In this document: positions 24,489-36,939 of the stretch, piece after piece
Layout of the letters: the number at the start of each line of letters is the position of its first letter
Position numbering within the stretch: position 1 is the stretch's first letter
Source: Phlebiopsis flavidoalba
Lineage: Eukaryota; Basidiomycota; Agaricomycetes; Polyporales; Phanerochaetaceae
Assembly: GCA_035772785.1 (NCBI GenBank)
Contig: JAOCPU010000056.1
Location: forward strand, 124,001 to 188,000
Reading direction: 5' to 3'
DNA length: 64,000 nt
Notes under the pieces: model-generated
Database searches by the model: none
Told to the model about the DNA's origin: nothing
What the model saw: the letters and a program-made list of their open reading frames with translations, nothing else
Program-made: the position numbers and the translations under genes

Positions 24489-25419
24489 CGTCGCCGGCGA
24501 TTTCGAAGATATATTATGAGCATTAATCCGGCGAAGGGAAAACCACGAACAAGAATCTGGCGCAGGACGAGGACCATAATGCTAACGAGGATTCATAAGT
24601 GGAGAGTAGTTACAGAACCGGGGTTTCTGAATGTCAATTTGTCTATTTCGTGGTTGGGTAGACCTAGGACACGCACTGCGTTACAGCTTTGGGGCCATGG
24701 AATCCCGTAACGAATACATGCAGGGCTATAGGTATGAGAAGCTTTGACGTACGAGGCCGACTGGTATAACCAAAGACTCACAAGCGAGTTTGTCCGACGA
24801 TAATCATAACTCCCGTCGCTCAGTAAGATCAACTTTGCCATATCGCGTTTAGCTTCTCAGTCCGCAGCTGACTGTTCCCAGCTTCTGCTTAGACCTCGAG
24901 ATGTCTCCAACGAAAATCACCTGGTTAGGCCAGGTCGTCGCTGTCGTCCAGCGGACCGCCTATTTATAGGGTTCGCCGTCGCGCGTATTAGAAAAGATGG
25001 AACGCACAGAGAAGAACTCAAAATACACGAGCACATAGCTCGGAAAGTGGCGTTTCAAAGTGGGATGCACTATGAGGTCTAGATGCAGAGTATGGTACAA
25101 TGCAAAGGAGTGGTGGTTGTGCAAGTGGTAGTGTTCAATGCAATGCCAATATATAAGACCGTAACTATGAGACATTCAGTACGGAGGAACCGATTAATAT
25201 GATTGGAAGACTAACCAGCATGTTTGTCCGATGTTTCAATCACAACTGCCGTTCACGGCGGCCCATCCTTCCATCTCTCATCCAACTTCTCAAATCGCGC
25301 AACAGCTGAACTTATCCTTATCCACAGCTTTTGAGTGACCTAATTGTGCCCTCTCACACACAACACCTGCTCAAGACGGCACAGAGCCGGGAGCCGTCCA
25401 CTGACATCGGTAATCTATG
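24489..25419. other. Gene-free region
   Basis: Only short frames without recognisable domains or consistent intron signals. Confidence 0.3.
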
Positions 25420-26005
25420 GGTGTTCCAGTGACGCGTCGTCAAAGTCGGAACGCGCAGATGCGAGCACGGATACAGCATAGGCAGAGCCCGGATGAGACG
25501 AGCATGATGTTCCGCGTCGCTGCGTGGGTGTCGGGCGTTTCGGTTAACCAAAACGGTTTAAGTACGCGGCCGTCGTGGTGGAGGAACGTCACCAGGTTGC
25601 ACGCACCGAGGACCGTCGACGTCCGGTGGACAGTTTGATTGTGGCCGCACTGGGGCCGGGTTCCACAACAGAGGCCGCCGCCGCGCCCACCGCTGAAAGC
25701 AGCAGCAGCGGAAGCTGCAGGTTTACCAGAAGAGGGAGCGGAGCCTAAAGCTGCCTTGGAGGCCTTGACGTTACGCGGGCCAGTTGCGGAAACGCTGGAA
25801 GGTTGCAGATATGCAGGGGTGTGCTTGCCGTCGGAGACCTATGAACCCATCTCTGGGGGCGGTTTTTGTTGGGAAGATGAAGATGCAGTGGGCTGCGTGC
25901 CCTCATGTCGACAGCCTCATGAGGCTGTAAAAGGCCTAGATGGGTGAGCTGAAAGAGGACAGAAAAAAAAAATCTACCTGTGCTCGCGGATGAGCAAGAC
26001 ATCGC
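25420..26005 (-). CDS. Possible hypothetical protein, Ala/Ser/Gly-rich
   Basis: On the minus strand an open frame reads YLQPSSVSATGPRNVKASKAALG, then an Ala-rich run and FSGGRGGG, with a start MSCSSAST at about 26002 before a possible short intron (GTAGATT..TTTCAG). Low complexity and one in-frame stop make this weak. The plus-strand frame in the same place (25639-25947) is also open. I cannot choose a function. Confidence 0.2.
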
Positions 26006-26100
26006 TTAGCCGTTGCTTGCCACGCCACGAAGTCTTCGGCAAGACGAAAGAGTATGTCCCAACTACTATATACCGTACGACGGGCTCTTGTGGCGATAAT

Positions 26101-26202
26101 GGTGCTATAGTGTAAAGTGGTTATAACACATTATCGGATTTTGACGAAAAAAAGAGCACGTCTTAATTTCCTGAAACCCAGGTTCGAAACCCTGGTAGCA
26201 CC
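26101..26202 (+). tRNA. tRNA-Gln (anticodon TTG), probably with an intron
   Basis: The acceptor stem GGTGCTA pairs perfectly with TAGCACC at the 3' end. The T arm is CCAGG-TTCGAAAC-CCTGG (loop one A too long) and the D arm lies in AGTGTAAAGTGGTTATAACACAT. The anticodon loop contains TTTTGA, giving anticodon TTG (Gln), and about 20 extra bases after it fit an intron just 3' of the anticodon. The sequence resembles fungal tRNA-Gln. Two or three extra bases in the D and T loops match the indel pattern of the window. Confidence 0.75.
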
Positions 26203-26206
26203 TTCA

Positions 26207-26223
26207 TTTTTGTGCTTTTTTTC
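26207..26223 (+). terminator. RNA polymerase III terminator of tRNA-Gln
   Basis: T runs (four or more) begin about 5 bases after the tRNA 3' end and are followed by a second longer T run. Confidence 0.6.
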
Positions 26224-26439
26224 TTGCCTCGCGATCAGTGTGACAAATGTCAAGCTTGAAGTATTGAAGTATTCAGTGATACATGAATTATCATTTGACA
26301 GATGAGGTACCCCCCCTCGTAGGCTCAAAGCAGTTCATGTTTACCGTCACAAATGAGCATTAACAGGGTTCAAAACACGCGTTGTCGCCTAAAAACTAGC
26401 ATCGGCGTCGACCTCTTAAAAGCAAAGGCAATGGGATTT

Positions 26440-26850
26440 AGCCGTCAACTATGGGGGGCCTACAATGCCTTGGGGAGGGGGAAGGGGGGGTAAATGGGGG
26501 GGGGGGGGGGGGCGGGGGGGGGGCGGAAGGGGGGGGGGGGGGATTGGAGGGGGGGGGGAAAAAAAAAAAAAAATTGGGGTGGGGGGGGGGGGGAACTAAT
26601 TGGGGGAGTAGGGTTAAATGACAATCCCCTAATGTGTAGATTTTGGGGGGGAGGAAAATTTAAAAGAAGAAAATGGGATGGGGGGTGCGGGGGGTATGGT
26701 ACATGGGAGGATGGGAGGGTATGTAGGGGGGAGGGGATCAATAAATTATGTGGGGGAAAAACTTGGGGGGGGGTGGGTTAGAATGGGGAATTGGGGGGGG
26801 GGAACAGCGGATGGTGGGGGGGGGAGGGGGGTGCCAGATGGTCAAATGAC
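26440..26850. repeat. Extreme poly-G/purine low-complexity tract
   Basis: More than 300 bp of runs of G up to about 17 long, broken by A runs (about 26560-26573). The frames here are artefacts of composition. It is either a strong G-quadruplex-forming tract or an assembly artefact. Confidence 0.8.
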
Positions 26851-28674
26851 TTTAATCAAAAATTGGTCGAACGCACAAATGCAATAAGCCAGCCAAATAG
26901 CAATCACATATAAAAATTCAACAGCTGCAAGATCTATAATTCGCTCCCTAAGAACGTCAAGTTGTGGCATCCGGACCGGTATTCCCCGTCAGCATCCAGC
27001 AAGTCGCCCCTCTGTGTCAAACCTCTTCCGAGTCTGCATCCCCCCCCCCCCCAAACCAATCATCACTCCTCAGCCATCAACGCATCGCATGCGCCACCTA
27101 TCAAGATAGTTCGGGAATCACTCAGTGAACCCTCCGGCCCAACGCATGCTGGACCCAAAAAAAAAAAAAAGAAACATCCTTTCCCGTTCTATCAGGGCTT
27201 CGGTCCTACGTCACCATCTTTGTTGCTGTAAAAAAAAAACACTACGTATAAGATTGGTTTAGCCACAACTTCTGCATGACCCTGCCGTCAGTACGTACTA
27301 AAGGTCAATCGTAAAGGCCCGTAAGTATGACATTAAGAAAATCGTAAACGACAATAGTTCTACATCGTACTGGCTGACGGCGTTTCTTCTTGAGCTGCTT
27401 GTTTTGTTCCCTTTTCACGCCCCTCTACGTCATTTTCGCTCAATCTTATTTAGTAAGCAGCCCTTAAAAAAAAAAAAAAAGGCCCGACGTGTTGCTCCGA
27501 GGGCCATGATACCTGCGCTTTCGCGAGGACAAAAACTCCTTGAAGGATCCTCGATCGCCATCGGTCGAGAACAATTAAGTCAAGCTCGTTTTGGAACAAT
27601 CTATCATGCTCCACAAACCCTGACTACCCTCGTAGTACACCGGACAAAGCTCAAGGATGTAGGCTAACAACGCGACCGTCAGCATGATCACAACTAGTCA
27701 ATGTTTGGATGCACTTGCCTCTTCTTCCTGTTACCGCATTGACAGGCCGTGCCAGTCTTGCATTCTTGAACTCGGTCGCCATCTCATCTTCCTTAGAGTC
27801 AAGTAGTATGCGAGGAAGTGATCGCCTTCCGCCACTCCATGGGCCCGCAACACCGCGCAATCCACACGAGGGTCGTCTTCCTATAGCCCCTCATTAGTAC
27901 GACTTGCCGGATTCATGATCAAGAACGACGTACACTCTGGACGGTCTTTTGTCCCCACCCCCCCCCCCCCCCCCCCCCCCCCCCGCCCTTCTACCCCCCC
28001 CCCCCCCTGCCCCCTTGCCCCCTCCACCTGGCATATCGCCAAGGCCAGATTCTTTTTTTCTTTTTTTTTTATAATCTGAAGCAAGTCATGACGCTAATTT
28101 CGCCCACAAAAACTAAGCCTAGCGTCATCCGGCCCAAATAACTTCGTATTGGAGAGTCGACAGCCGTACACTCACTGCACGCCCTTTGTTAGGCGCTGTT
28201 TGAGTGATCAGCCAGGTCCTGCAGCTGTCTGCAGCCAGCGACAGAGGCCCTCGCCTGCTTGACGTATTGGTGCAGGGGCCTTGATACGGTCAATTTGAAA
28301 CCACAGCGTGCCCCAGGGTTTGCTGTAATGTCTCGCCGCACAGGAGGCAATTCTCCGACGCCCTATGCGCAAAAGGCGCACTGGAAAGGGGCCGCAATAT
28401 ACGTACTGGCCTCGGTGAGTTGGGGGATGCGAGAAGCCACCCCCGTTGGTATGTCTCGGTCTCCAATCAGATTCGGACTAACCATCCCGAATCCCTATAG
28501 CATTTCATGACAGAGAGATAGGTGTTGAGGTTCCGGAGCCAGACCCAGTCTGGCCTGACGAAAGCGGTAGCTTCTATCAGCAGTGCTATTGGCTCTTTTG
28601 GGTCAAAAGCATAGGCAGATATCGCGGTGGTCTGGGTTCAGTGCTTGTCCGCATTACGAATCATTAGAGTGCAT
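26851..28674. other. Homopolymer-rich gene-free stretch
   Basis: Contains long C runs (27041-27054; 27956-28010, interrupted), A runs (27157-27171, 27466-27480) and T runs (about 28050-28070). No gene is recognised. Confidence 0.4.
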
Positions 28675-28848
28675 TCATTGAAATAACAGCCACACCAACA
28701 CGTACGCGGAGTCGTCGGCGTCAGGCTCCCACAAACAGTCCATTTTCCCCATATCCAGTGGCATACCACAGCACTCCGCATCGACAATCATGGGAAGTGG
28801 TGTGTCGCTTGCAATATCACTTGCAGAGAACCTCCGGACGGTTTGCAT
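28675..28848 (-). CDS. Possible small hypothetical protein or exon (57 codons)
   Basis: The minus-strand frame from ATG at 28848 to stop at 28675 reads MQTVRRFSASDIASDTPLPMIVDAEC, then CGMPLDMGKMDCLWEPDADD. Composition is like real fungal coding sequence, unlike the surrounding random frames. No family is recognised and no upstream exon was confirmed. Confidence 0.25.
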   Translation of the reverse strand: MQTVRRFSASDIASDTPLPMIVDAECCGMPLDMGKMDCLWEPDADDSAYVLVWLLFQ

Positions 28849-31800
28849 ATCGCATTATATGTCTTAGTTGTCACATCACGAGCCAGCCTTTGGAGGACAT
28901 GTGTTTGTGCCAGGCATGAGGTAAATATGAATTACCGCACTCGGATGACGAAAGTAAGGTTAGAGTTTCCCACGAGTGAAACGTCAAGCAGGCGAGCAAT
29001 TAGAGGAGATCATTAGGATTGCATAGTTTGTACACTTGGGATACCCGATGTTTCGTGAAACTTCCCATGTCTGAAGCAGGATGAGCGATAAGTGCTCGCG
29101 ACGAGGCCAAGGTCGCGGCTTATTCCGGAAAAAAAAAAAAAAAGCCGGAAAAAAAAGCTTTGCCGCGGTTTCGTTCCCCGTCACGTTGCGCCGCGAAAAC
29201 GAGAGCGCAACCAGCGTGGCCGACCACCCCGACCGACAAAATTTAGTGAATAGGCGCCCATATCGCCAGGGCTTCAAGGAGCATGGTCATTGGCCCTCAT
29301 TACGGCGCTTCGCGTCTCTATTTACCTTTCCATTGTCCTGGCACAGAGAGGAGCACCGCAGAAATAAAATCGCGTCATGTGTACATCTCTAAGCACCTAA
29401 CTACATCCTGTTCACTACAATGGTCCAAGCGTGTCGAGGACCCGCTCCGGACTAAGAAGGGGCACAAAGCGAAGAACCCGCGCAGACTCTCGTGAAACGA
29501 GTGTTGAGTCTTCGCAGACCAGAGAAGGGCAAGGGCAAGGCTAAGGCAAACCATGGAGGAACATGTTTTGGCTCTAGGGCGGAAGCCAAGATGATATTGC
29601 TCCTCATTGAAAAAGGGGGTTCAAGCAGGACGGAGAGCTTGTACAAGGCGAGGCAGGATGCAGACGTACGTACCGTCACGAATACAAGCCGTTAGCGTCG
29701 TTATTAACCATAAGAATCTCACAAAAACTCTGTCATTGCTAGCCCGCACTTGCAAACGACGTGAATTCTCAGTTTCTTGCAGGGGACTGGACAGTCATGC
29801 GCACAAGAAGCCTAACAACAAAACACGCACGAACGAGAAAGAAGAGCGACTGCGAGTAGTACCACAGAGTCCGGAAGAAAAACGACATGAAAAAAAAAGC
29901 CGAAGGGCTCGAACAGGCTGTGAAATGGATGTTTCGAAGCACCGACAAACGGAGCCCCGCACCTGGTACTGTGCACCTGCCCCCAGGTTCTGTCCACAGG
30001 GGTCAAAGACCACTGGAAAACTCGTTGCGTTATTTCCACCAAATCCTCAAGTGTGTGGATACCGGCTCATCAGGGCCCCTTATAGACCCCTCCCCCCAAG
30101 ACCACAATTGCTAGGGCATCAACCAAACATAAAACGCGCTCAGCATATATTCTGCAATTTAGCGAGAGAGCCTCCACGCTGTCTGACGAAACTCGGGGAT
30201 GCTTTCCACATACAAACAAATAACATACATATAAAAAAAACCGCGTATACACGGGCAACAAGCGCGTCAGACTCGCAACTTTCCTGAATATCACTATAGC
30301 CTTTCGCCAAGCGGCGTTGACGCTGGTCGGATAGGCTCAGTGCGTTGACGGCTAGCTTCAAGTTATACAAAATCGACGTCCGGCGCATAAGACACGAAGG
30401 ACATTTAGGAACACATGTGAAGGGTATGGCAGAACGCGGCAGAGGAAAAGGAGGAAGGGACGAGGGGCTTTTGAAGGCCATGCGCTGAATGGTTGGTTGA
30501 ATTGGGGGGTTGGCGGTGGTGCTACACCGGATGAAAGGAAAACATTTGAAGTAAGTCTGCGACTTTTCTGTGAAACACAGACACAGCCTCGACTCAAACA
30601 GCAACCACACAGAAGATTTCGGTGACCAATCAGCACTCTAAACTGCTGCACCCCATCCAGTGGACTGAGCGAACACTTGCTTGACCTAAACTGGGCAATT
30701 TTCGAGGATTGGGTACTTCGCGCAGAAAAGATTTCTTACTCCCATTCTTCACAAATCCATATGAAAAGTGAGTGAATAGGTACAAATAACACTCAGCGAC
30801 ATTCGTGGGGGGTGGGGAGCTTAACTCATCCAAACCAGACGATACTCATCTAGATTACCAATCCTCCCCGATAACGATTCGTAACTCAAGCCCACAAATC
30901 GGGTTCAATCGCAGACATTTACTTAACGGCGAAAAGCCCGAAAACCAGGATAGCCAGAAATATTGCTCTCGTGATCTCCAATCGTCAATGTAATTGGTAG
31001 GCAACATCGTGCTCTTTATTGTATACCGCGAAAAAAAAACTACACGCGGAAAAAATCTCATTCGCGCAATATTAACCAGGGAGACACTGAAAACGTTGCT
31101 GTGTGGTCTCGCGCCGCAACCTCGGTATCTCAACCAAATTACTACATGACACTAGCTACCAGTCACGAATCCTGATCGCCCTGAAGGGTGTCATCGTCCG
31201 CGAGAAATTTCGCGCATTGATCTTCCGGTCCTGCGGCGTCAACATGCTGCTGCTGCAGCAGCATAGGCGTATAAGCATCTGCCACGCAGAATACCCGTTA
31301 CATTCCGGGAGAGAAACGAGTTCTGGACGATGCAGACAAAGCCGGCGGTCAAGCCACAAAAGGCAAGAGCAAAGATAGGCTGGCAAGACGCATACAATGG
31401 GGAGCGTGGAACTCGCTATCACGCGTGAGTGTGTTGTACTACTTGCAGGCTGTGACGCTTAACCAGGTTGTGCCTGCACCGCTTCAGACCATGACCGCGA
31501 CGTCGCGCGTGTCCTGATCGCCACGCCTACTTCGAGATGTTCCGCGAGATCCTGGGCGGTATCAAAGGTACCATGACGACGCAGCCGCGTAGACGGGCGA
31601 GAAACCTCGAGGGTCAGTGAGGGACGATGGTAAAGACAAGATACACACATCCAAGAAGGGCCAAAGTGGCCAAGACGGAGAGTGCGCGTGGTGACGCTGG
31701 AATTCGGGGCTGAGGTCGAAGACGCGAATTCGAGACTGATCAGGCTCCACGCAGCGTATTACTCACGTGGCAGTCTTAACGGAGGGCCCTGGCCGTTTTG

Positions 31801-32609
31801 CGAAGGTCCGTACCTGGCTATAGGGGCATGCAACGGATCATGAGTATAGCATTAACACATGGACACGCTCCTTCCTCATATCACGCAACACATCGACGTT
31901 CAGTCATGCACTGGAATCCTCTGTCAGGCCCATCATGTGCTCACTACCTCTCAGATCGCTTGACCTCGGCTACGCGGAGTCCTTACAGCATCCTTACGTC
32001 GAAGGGATGTGAATAGTCAGGGCCCCGTGTTTTCGACAGTCCAGTGCTGAAAGATCGATTCTGTGTTTATCGAACTCTGTACGGCGGTTCCCTCATGGAT
32101 CAACGTCTCTGCCACTACTCGAACAAGGGCATAGGGAGGCGGATTGTATCTTTCAACTTGTTGTTCAAGGGTCTCTAAGGGCGGATACCGCATAGGTAGA
32201 GGCGGCATTGGCGAGGACAGGCGTTGTCGTGCGCGTCGGCTTCATTTCAAATTCTTGGTCGTCGGTGTGGGAGCTGGGCACTGTTGGTCGTGGCGAGTTT
32301 TCGCATTGCGGTGGTTGGTTCATTTACTTGGCATTAAGGAGCGGAGCGTATGTTGTCGTCTTCTTGATCAAGATTATTGGGGCTTAACAGTTGCTTTATC
32401 TAGGCTGTGCAGTATATCCTGTTCGCGGCGCTTGGCGGAGAGATGGTTCAGATTGTTCCGCAGCACGCGAGTAAGACCGAGGGAACCATCGCCAAAGCGC
32501 GACCGCAATACGCACACCCTCCTCTCCCCCACTACTAGAACTTGTACGTGTCGTTCGATGTAAACTCTTTTCCAATGGTCTCATAGCTTTTTGTAGCTTC
32601 CCTCCTCAC
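28849..32609. other. Long stretch without recognisable genes
   Basis: Many short frames on both strands. The longest (30140-30610, minus, 156 codons, low complexity) has no recognised domain. A run of CTG/CAG triplets lies at 31244-31262. Homopolymer A runs are frequent (for example 29129-29143). Confidence 0.3.
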
Positions 32610-33789
32610 ATCATACCACCCACAGGCCGTGTCAACTTACCACGCTCGGCAGCTCTGACCACCGCACGCCGCCCGATCAACGGCGACCGCATATCTATCG
32701 CCTCACCACCGTCTCGCCACTTCTCGATCGCTATCGGTACAAGAATCCCAAGAAGCCAAAACCGAAGGGTGCCATTATGGCAAGCAACCTGCTGCATCCA
32801 GTGCTGATGGCACCGGGTCAATAATGGTGAAAGGCGAGGTGATACGCATGGCGAAAGGCACAGTGAACGAAGAGATTCAGTGGTGGAAGCGACGGGCGGA
32901 AGACCATTCCAGTTGACGAAGGTATGCCAAATGTGCTCTGAGTTTGGGCACGGACTAACGCGGCTCGTGCAGATGTTCTTCCACAAGTACTTCACACAGA
33001 AGAACCGGAAGGAGAAGGAAATGAAAGACAAGGGTGAAAGAAGCAGCAAGGGCAGGTTCAAGAAATGTTGACCTTCGGATGATGATGCCGTGATATGTCT
33101 GGTCTTGAAGATGACGATGAGGTAGGAGGCTAAGATAGTGGATCCGGGAGGCCGAGGAGCAAGTCGATGAAGAAGCCGAGTGGGGAGACGCGGACTAAGT
33201 GGAGGAGAATATCACGAAAAAAAAAAATGGATGATGCCGAGAATTGTGTTGAAGGTGAGGCCTTTTGTAACCCGCTGGGCGTCATACAGATAACGATAGT
33301 TTTTCCATAGGCCATGAATGCGCCCTCCGATATGCCGGTCAGATGCTCCCGGGACGAACGATTTTGTCTGGAGACAGTGACGATGATGACTATTCCGTCC
33401 GGTCTGATGATGCGATGACGAGGAAATGAAGAAGTGGCCGAGGAGGAAGACGCGGCCGATGCAAGCGAACAGGAGAAAGAGGACAACAACGAAGACGACG
33501 ATGCCTTCTCTCTTGTGGAAGACTCGGACGCAGAAGATCTGCTTCCTCTCGACGCTGACGTTCCCGACTGCCGGCAATGACAATAGAATACGATGGATCG
33601 GACGGTGAAGCAGACGCCGATGAGGAGTGGGGCGGCATCAGCAGCGGTCCGTCGAAGAAGCGGAAGCACGAGGAGTGGAGAGGAGGACAGCAAGAAGAAT
33701 AAAAAGAAGCTGCGCTCGCTGCCCACCTTCGCTAAGCTACGAGGACTACGCACAAATGATCGAGGACGGGCCAGAGGGACAACATCTAG
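32610..33789 (+). pseudogene. MAK21: NOC1/MAK21 (CBF/Mak21 family) C-terminal fragment
   Basis: Mak21/Noc1 is a nucleolar factor needed for 60S ribosome assembly (known). Readable pieces in order are HARQL (about 32635), LLDRYRYKNPKKPKPKGA (about 32720-32770), VKGEVIRMAKGTVNEEIQWWKRRAEDHPVDE, FFHKYFTQKNRK, a long Asp/Glu-rich tail (LVEDSDAEDLLPLDADVP, DGSDGEADADEEWGG), KKRKHEE and a final LPTFASYEDYAQMIEDGPE ending near 33789. Each piece sits in a different frame. The N-terminal two thirds of the family are not visible upstream. It is either a truncated copy or a gene damaged by misassembly of the low-quality 26-33 kb stretch. Confidence 0.7.
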
Positions 33790-35025
33790 AGCAAGCCACT
33801 TGTTTAGTATTCTCCACTAATGGATACTGCTCACTAGCACATTTCGCTAGTGAAAAACTGGATCTTTTCCTGAGTTGATTGAGGCCTGACGGTTATCTTC
33901 AGCTTTGTAGTGGATTGAATAAGAGACCCTGCGAAGACAGTTCGGAAAATTCCCCCGGATTTGCCACGAGCAACCCACCTGTTGGTAGACCGAATCACAG
34001 GCATCGCCACCTCAACGACTTCACGCTCGCGTTTTCGTGCCCATTCCGAACCAAGGTATGGTCCTTTATCCACGGCTCGGTGCTTGCACTTCTTTGAGCT
34101 TCGACTTGACGTTCAGATTGCGACTTGGTGTTTGAACACAACTTGATGGTCGAGACTCTACTTTCATCATGTCGCAACCCCATGCTAAGCTTAAGACGCG
34201 AGTTGGCTTTCACTCCCGAGCCGGATAGGGGCACAGGAGCTACTTGCCCGATCGAGACCACGTAGAGGTCCGCGCCAGGGCGGCTGACTCTTGGTCCGCA
34301 AGGTGTGCGGCAGCCGCCCTCCTCCAGGTTAAAGCCATTTAGTATTTGTTCTGGTGAAGGTGTGGTTAGCCAGCGTTGCTAGTAGGCATCGTCAACGAAG
34401 TAGAAGACGCACCTATCTACGATACATGTGAGCACGCAGGGAGCTACGACGCTGACGAACCATGCTATCGTAAAGCTGGAGTGGCAATGAGGACGGCAAG
34501 CACGAGGCGGGGGATAGAGGCTTAGCGGACGTATGAGGGGGACGATGATGGACGTTTCTAGCTTGAAGGTGCCGGACTGATTTGGGAGCGACCGAGATTT
34601 ATAGTCGGTCTGCGGCTGACGCGTCCGACGCGTCGTGTTGTACCTTGTTTGGCAACTTCAAACGGCCAGGGTGACAAACAAAAGGCTCGGGTGATCGCGA
34701 GAAACAAGGTTTGGGCTCGTCGCTGTAGGATTCAGTAGCTCAGCCAGGTGTCCCAATTATTTTAGTGCCCGCGAATGATGCCTCAGCGCAGTTTTCAAAA
34801 TTCGACGCGAAATATTGGCGATGTGGCGACATCACACATTCCGAAATCATGTCGACTCGAAGCATAATTTGGCTCATTCAGCACTGTCAACCGAGGCTAA
34901 CTTGCACAGATTATAAGTTGTCTATCTGCTTCTACTATACACATCACTACGCGGGGGGTTCTTGACGGGGCAGGCGACCAGAGCCGCTCGGGCAAAAACT
35001 TGTTTATAATCTTCGTTATTTAGAA
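33790..35025. other. Gene-poor region between NOC1 fragment and alcohol dehydrogenase
   Basis: Only short frames (for example minus 33834-34073 and plus 33879-34097) without recognised domains. Confidence 0.3.
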
Positions 35026-36357
35026 AATCAAGCCAGGGTAAAACGACCGCGCGGAAAAAAGGCCTTGGGCGCGATGAGCATAAGCCTCGACAAGCCTTGT
35101 CCAGAGGGAAGGTCTCGACGATAGACTTGATTCCATGTTCCTTGGAAAACGCGATAGTTTCTGCGCAATCATTGGCATCGACCGATCAGATCCCCGTAGT
35201 ATGGACAGCCGCTTGCTGCAGAGCATCACTGTAGTGCACAATGAGCCAAAAGATTATATTTGTGACAACGAAAAAGGGGCGCCCGCGTACTCGGGGAAAA
35301 GAGGGGCCGGTTCAATGGGCAAGGAAACAACGACAAGCTTGCCCTCGAACGCAAGGCCCGTTGCAACATCTTCCACGCCCCTGCAGAGGTCGGAGCGGTG
35401 CTCACGATCATATCCGCCCCTCCGAGTTTCTGAAGCTCGGCTACAGCATCTGGGTAGATTCGTTCGATATAAAATTTCCGCGCCAAAGACTGAGAGAGAG
35501 GTCTTTCTTCGAAGCGGACGAAGAGATAGCTACGGTGCGGTAGCCCATAGCCTTGCTCTATACTGCACTGCAAGATGTCCTAGACCACTGTGAGTAAAGC
35601 GTTAGTATCTTATACGCAGACTTGCTATGCAAGGACTCACCCACACCCCGTGAACAGCAACAAGGGATCCCTTAGGCACGGTGACATGGGACATGGCCTC
35701 TGTGACATTTGTCAGAAAACTTGCTATAGCCTATAGGATGAAAACATACTGTAGACTGTTAGTCCAGCGCACAAAGTAGTGGTGCAGTCTCTGCGGGATC
35801 CACGCCATCCGGAATGGGGCATATCCCGGTGGTCGGAACGACCAGGTATTGTGCGAGACCACCATCATGAGTGCAGCCTAGAGTGGAAAATTTTTAGAAC
35901 CGGGTTATGCTGAGCATTAACACGGCATACCAGTTCCATACTTGTCAAGCTCCTCACAGCCCATAGGCTTGCCCGCGACACACAATATCTACAGGTGCCG
36001 CAGAACGCACGCTGCCAACCGGCGCCGACACGCTGCCCAACTTTGAAGTCTTTCACGCTGGGGTGCGCGGCTACAATCTCGCCGACCACCTCGTGTCCCG
36101 GGACGCGTGGGGGAAGCCAGACGGGAGGCCTCCTGCCTGGCCCGTATGAGCGATTCGCAGTCGCTATGAATCGGTCTGAGACGACTATGAGGCGACGGGT
36201 TTTCAATAGTGAACGTACGTGGCGCAGACACCACTTGCAAGGACTTGAGCACGACCTCTCCTCTCCTGCGGGGTCGGTCCAGGGCAGCTCGACTCTAGTG
36301 AGCGGGCCGCCGGGGCTTCTCGAAGCGGTAAGCAATATAGGTCTCCGGGTGGGACAT
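35026..36357 (-). CDS. Zinc-dependent alcohol dehydrogenase (MDR family)
   Basis: NAD(P)-dependent oxidation of an alcohol or reduction of an aldehyde; the substrate cannot be told. The start at 36357 reads MSHPETYIAYRFEKP, then PLTRVELPWTDPAGEE. Family landmarks are VPGHEVVGEIVAAHPSVKDFKVGQRVGAG (the GHE catalytic zinc/entry motif), FCGTCRYC (cysteines), GLAQYLVVPTTGICPIPDGVDPAETAPLLCAG, a nucleotide-binding fold start VTVPKGSLVAVHGVG, and AELQKLGGADMIVSTAPTS. It ends with FSKEHGIKSIVETFPLDKA and FRAVVLPWL near 35030. At least two introns lie around 35590-35640 and 35700-35755. About six frame breaks occur, several next to A, G or C runs. Confidence 0.8.
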
Positions 36358-36930
36358 TGTGCTGTGGGTCGAGCAGCTGTGAGGGGAGTGTGTTCTGCCC
36401 GTTGGATTGGTGTGCATGGGCTATTTATCTCTCGAGGGCATTGCCACGATAGGTTGGGCTGAAGATCGCGCCCGAAGGTTTGAGTGTACTCCTAAAGCTC
36501 GACGAGCAGACTCCACGACGAGAGGTCGATGGTCGGGTTCGCTTTCAGATGACCGTAGAACGCCCGTCCTGTCGTCGATCGTACGCATCCCGCTATGTGA
36601 CCGGTATTCAAGTGCGCCGGGCAGGTCTATAGAGTACGACCAACCCGGAAAACGACGCAAACGATCGCTCCATGTGCCATATGAGCGGCATAGAGCGAAA
36701 GTTCTGGCGAGTCGGGTACCATGCGACAACGAGTAATCCGAGCAGGTGGTATGATCCCCGAGGCTCTAGGGACTTTATCTACGTTTGAGCGATCCGACGG
36801 TGGCCAACGGCAGAGGCACATCGATAGATACACTTCGTTTCGGGCTTGATGCGCAACCTGTAAAAGATCAAATGCAGTCAACAGAGCCCGAATACACCAT
36901 GAGGCGTGTGCCGGGACAAGGCGCCGCTAC
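36358..36930. other. Intergenic between ADH and element B copy 2
   Basis: Presumed ADH promoter; no gene recognised. Confidence 0.3.
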
Positions 36931-36939
36931 GGCGATTTA

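Noticed and set aside
26494..26781. Gly-rich protein frame in the G tract
   Set aside because: A direct consequence of poly-G composition; no coding signal.
30140..30610. 156-codon minus-strand frame
   Set aside because: Low complexity, no domain, no supported intron structure, and it sits in the low-quality stretch. Not called as a gene.
31244..31262. CTG/CAG triplet run as an expanded repeat gene
   Set aside because: Only a few triplets, near-palindromic, in a stretch with no supported gene.
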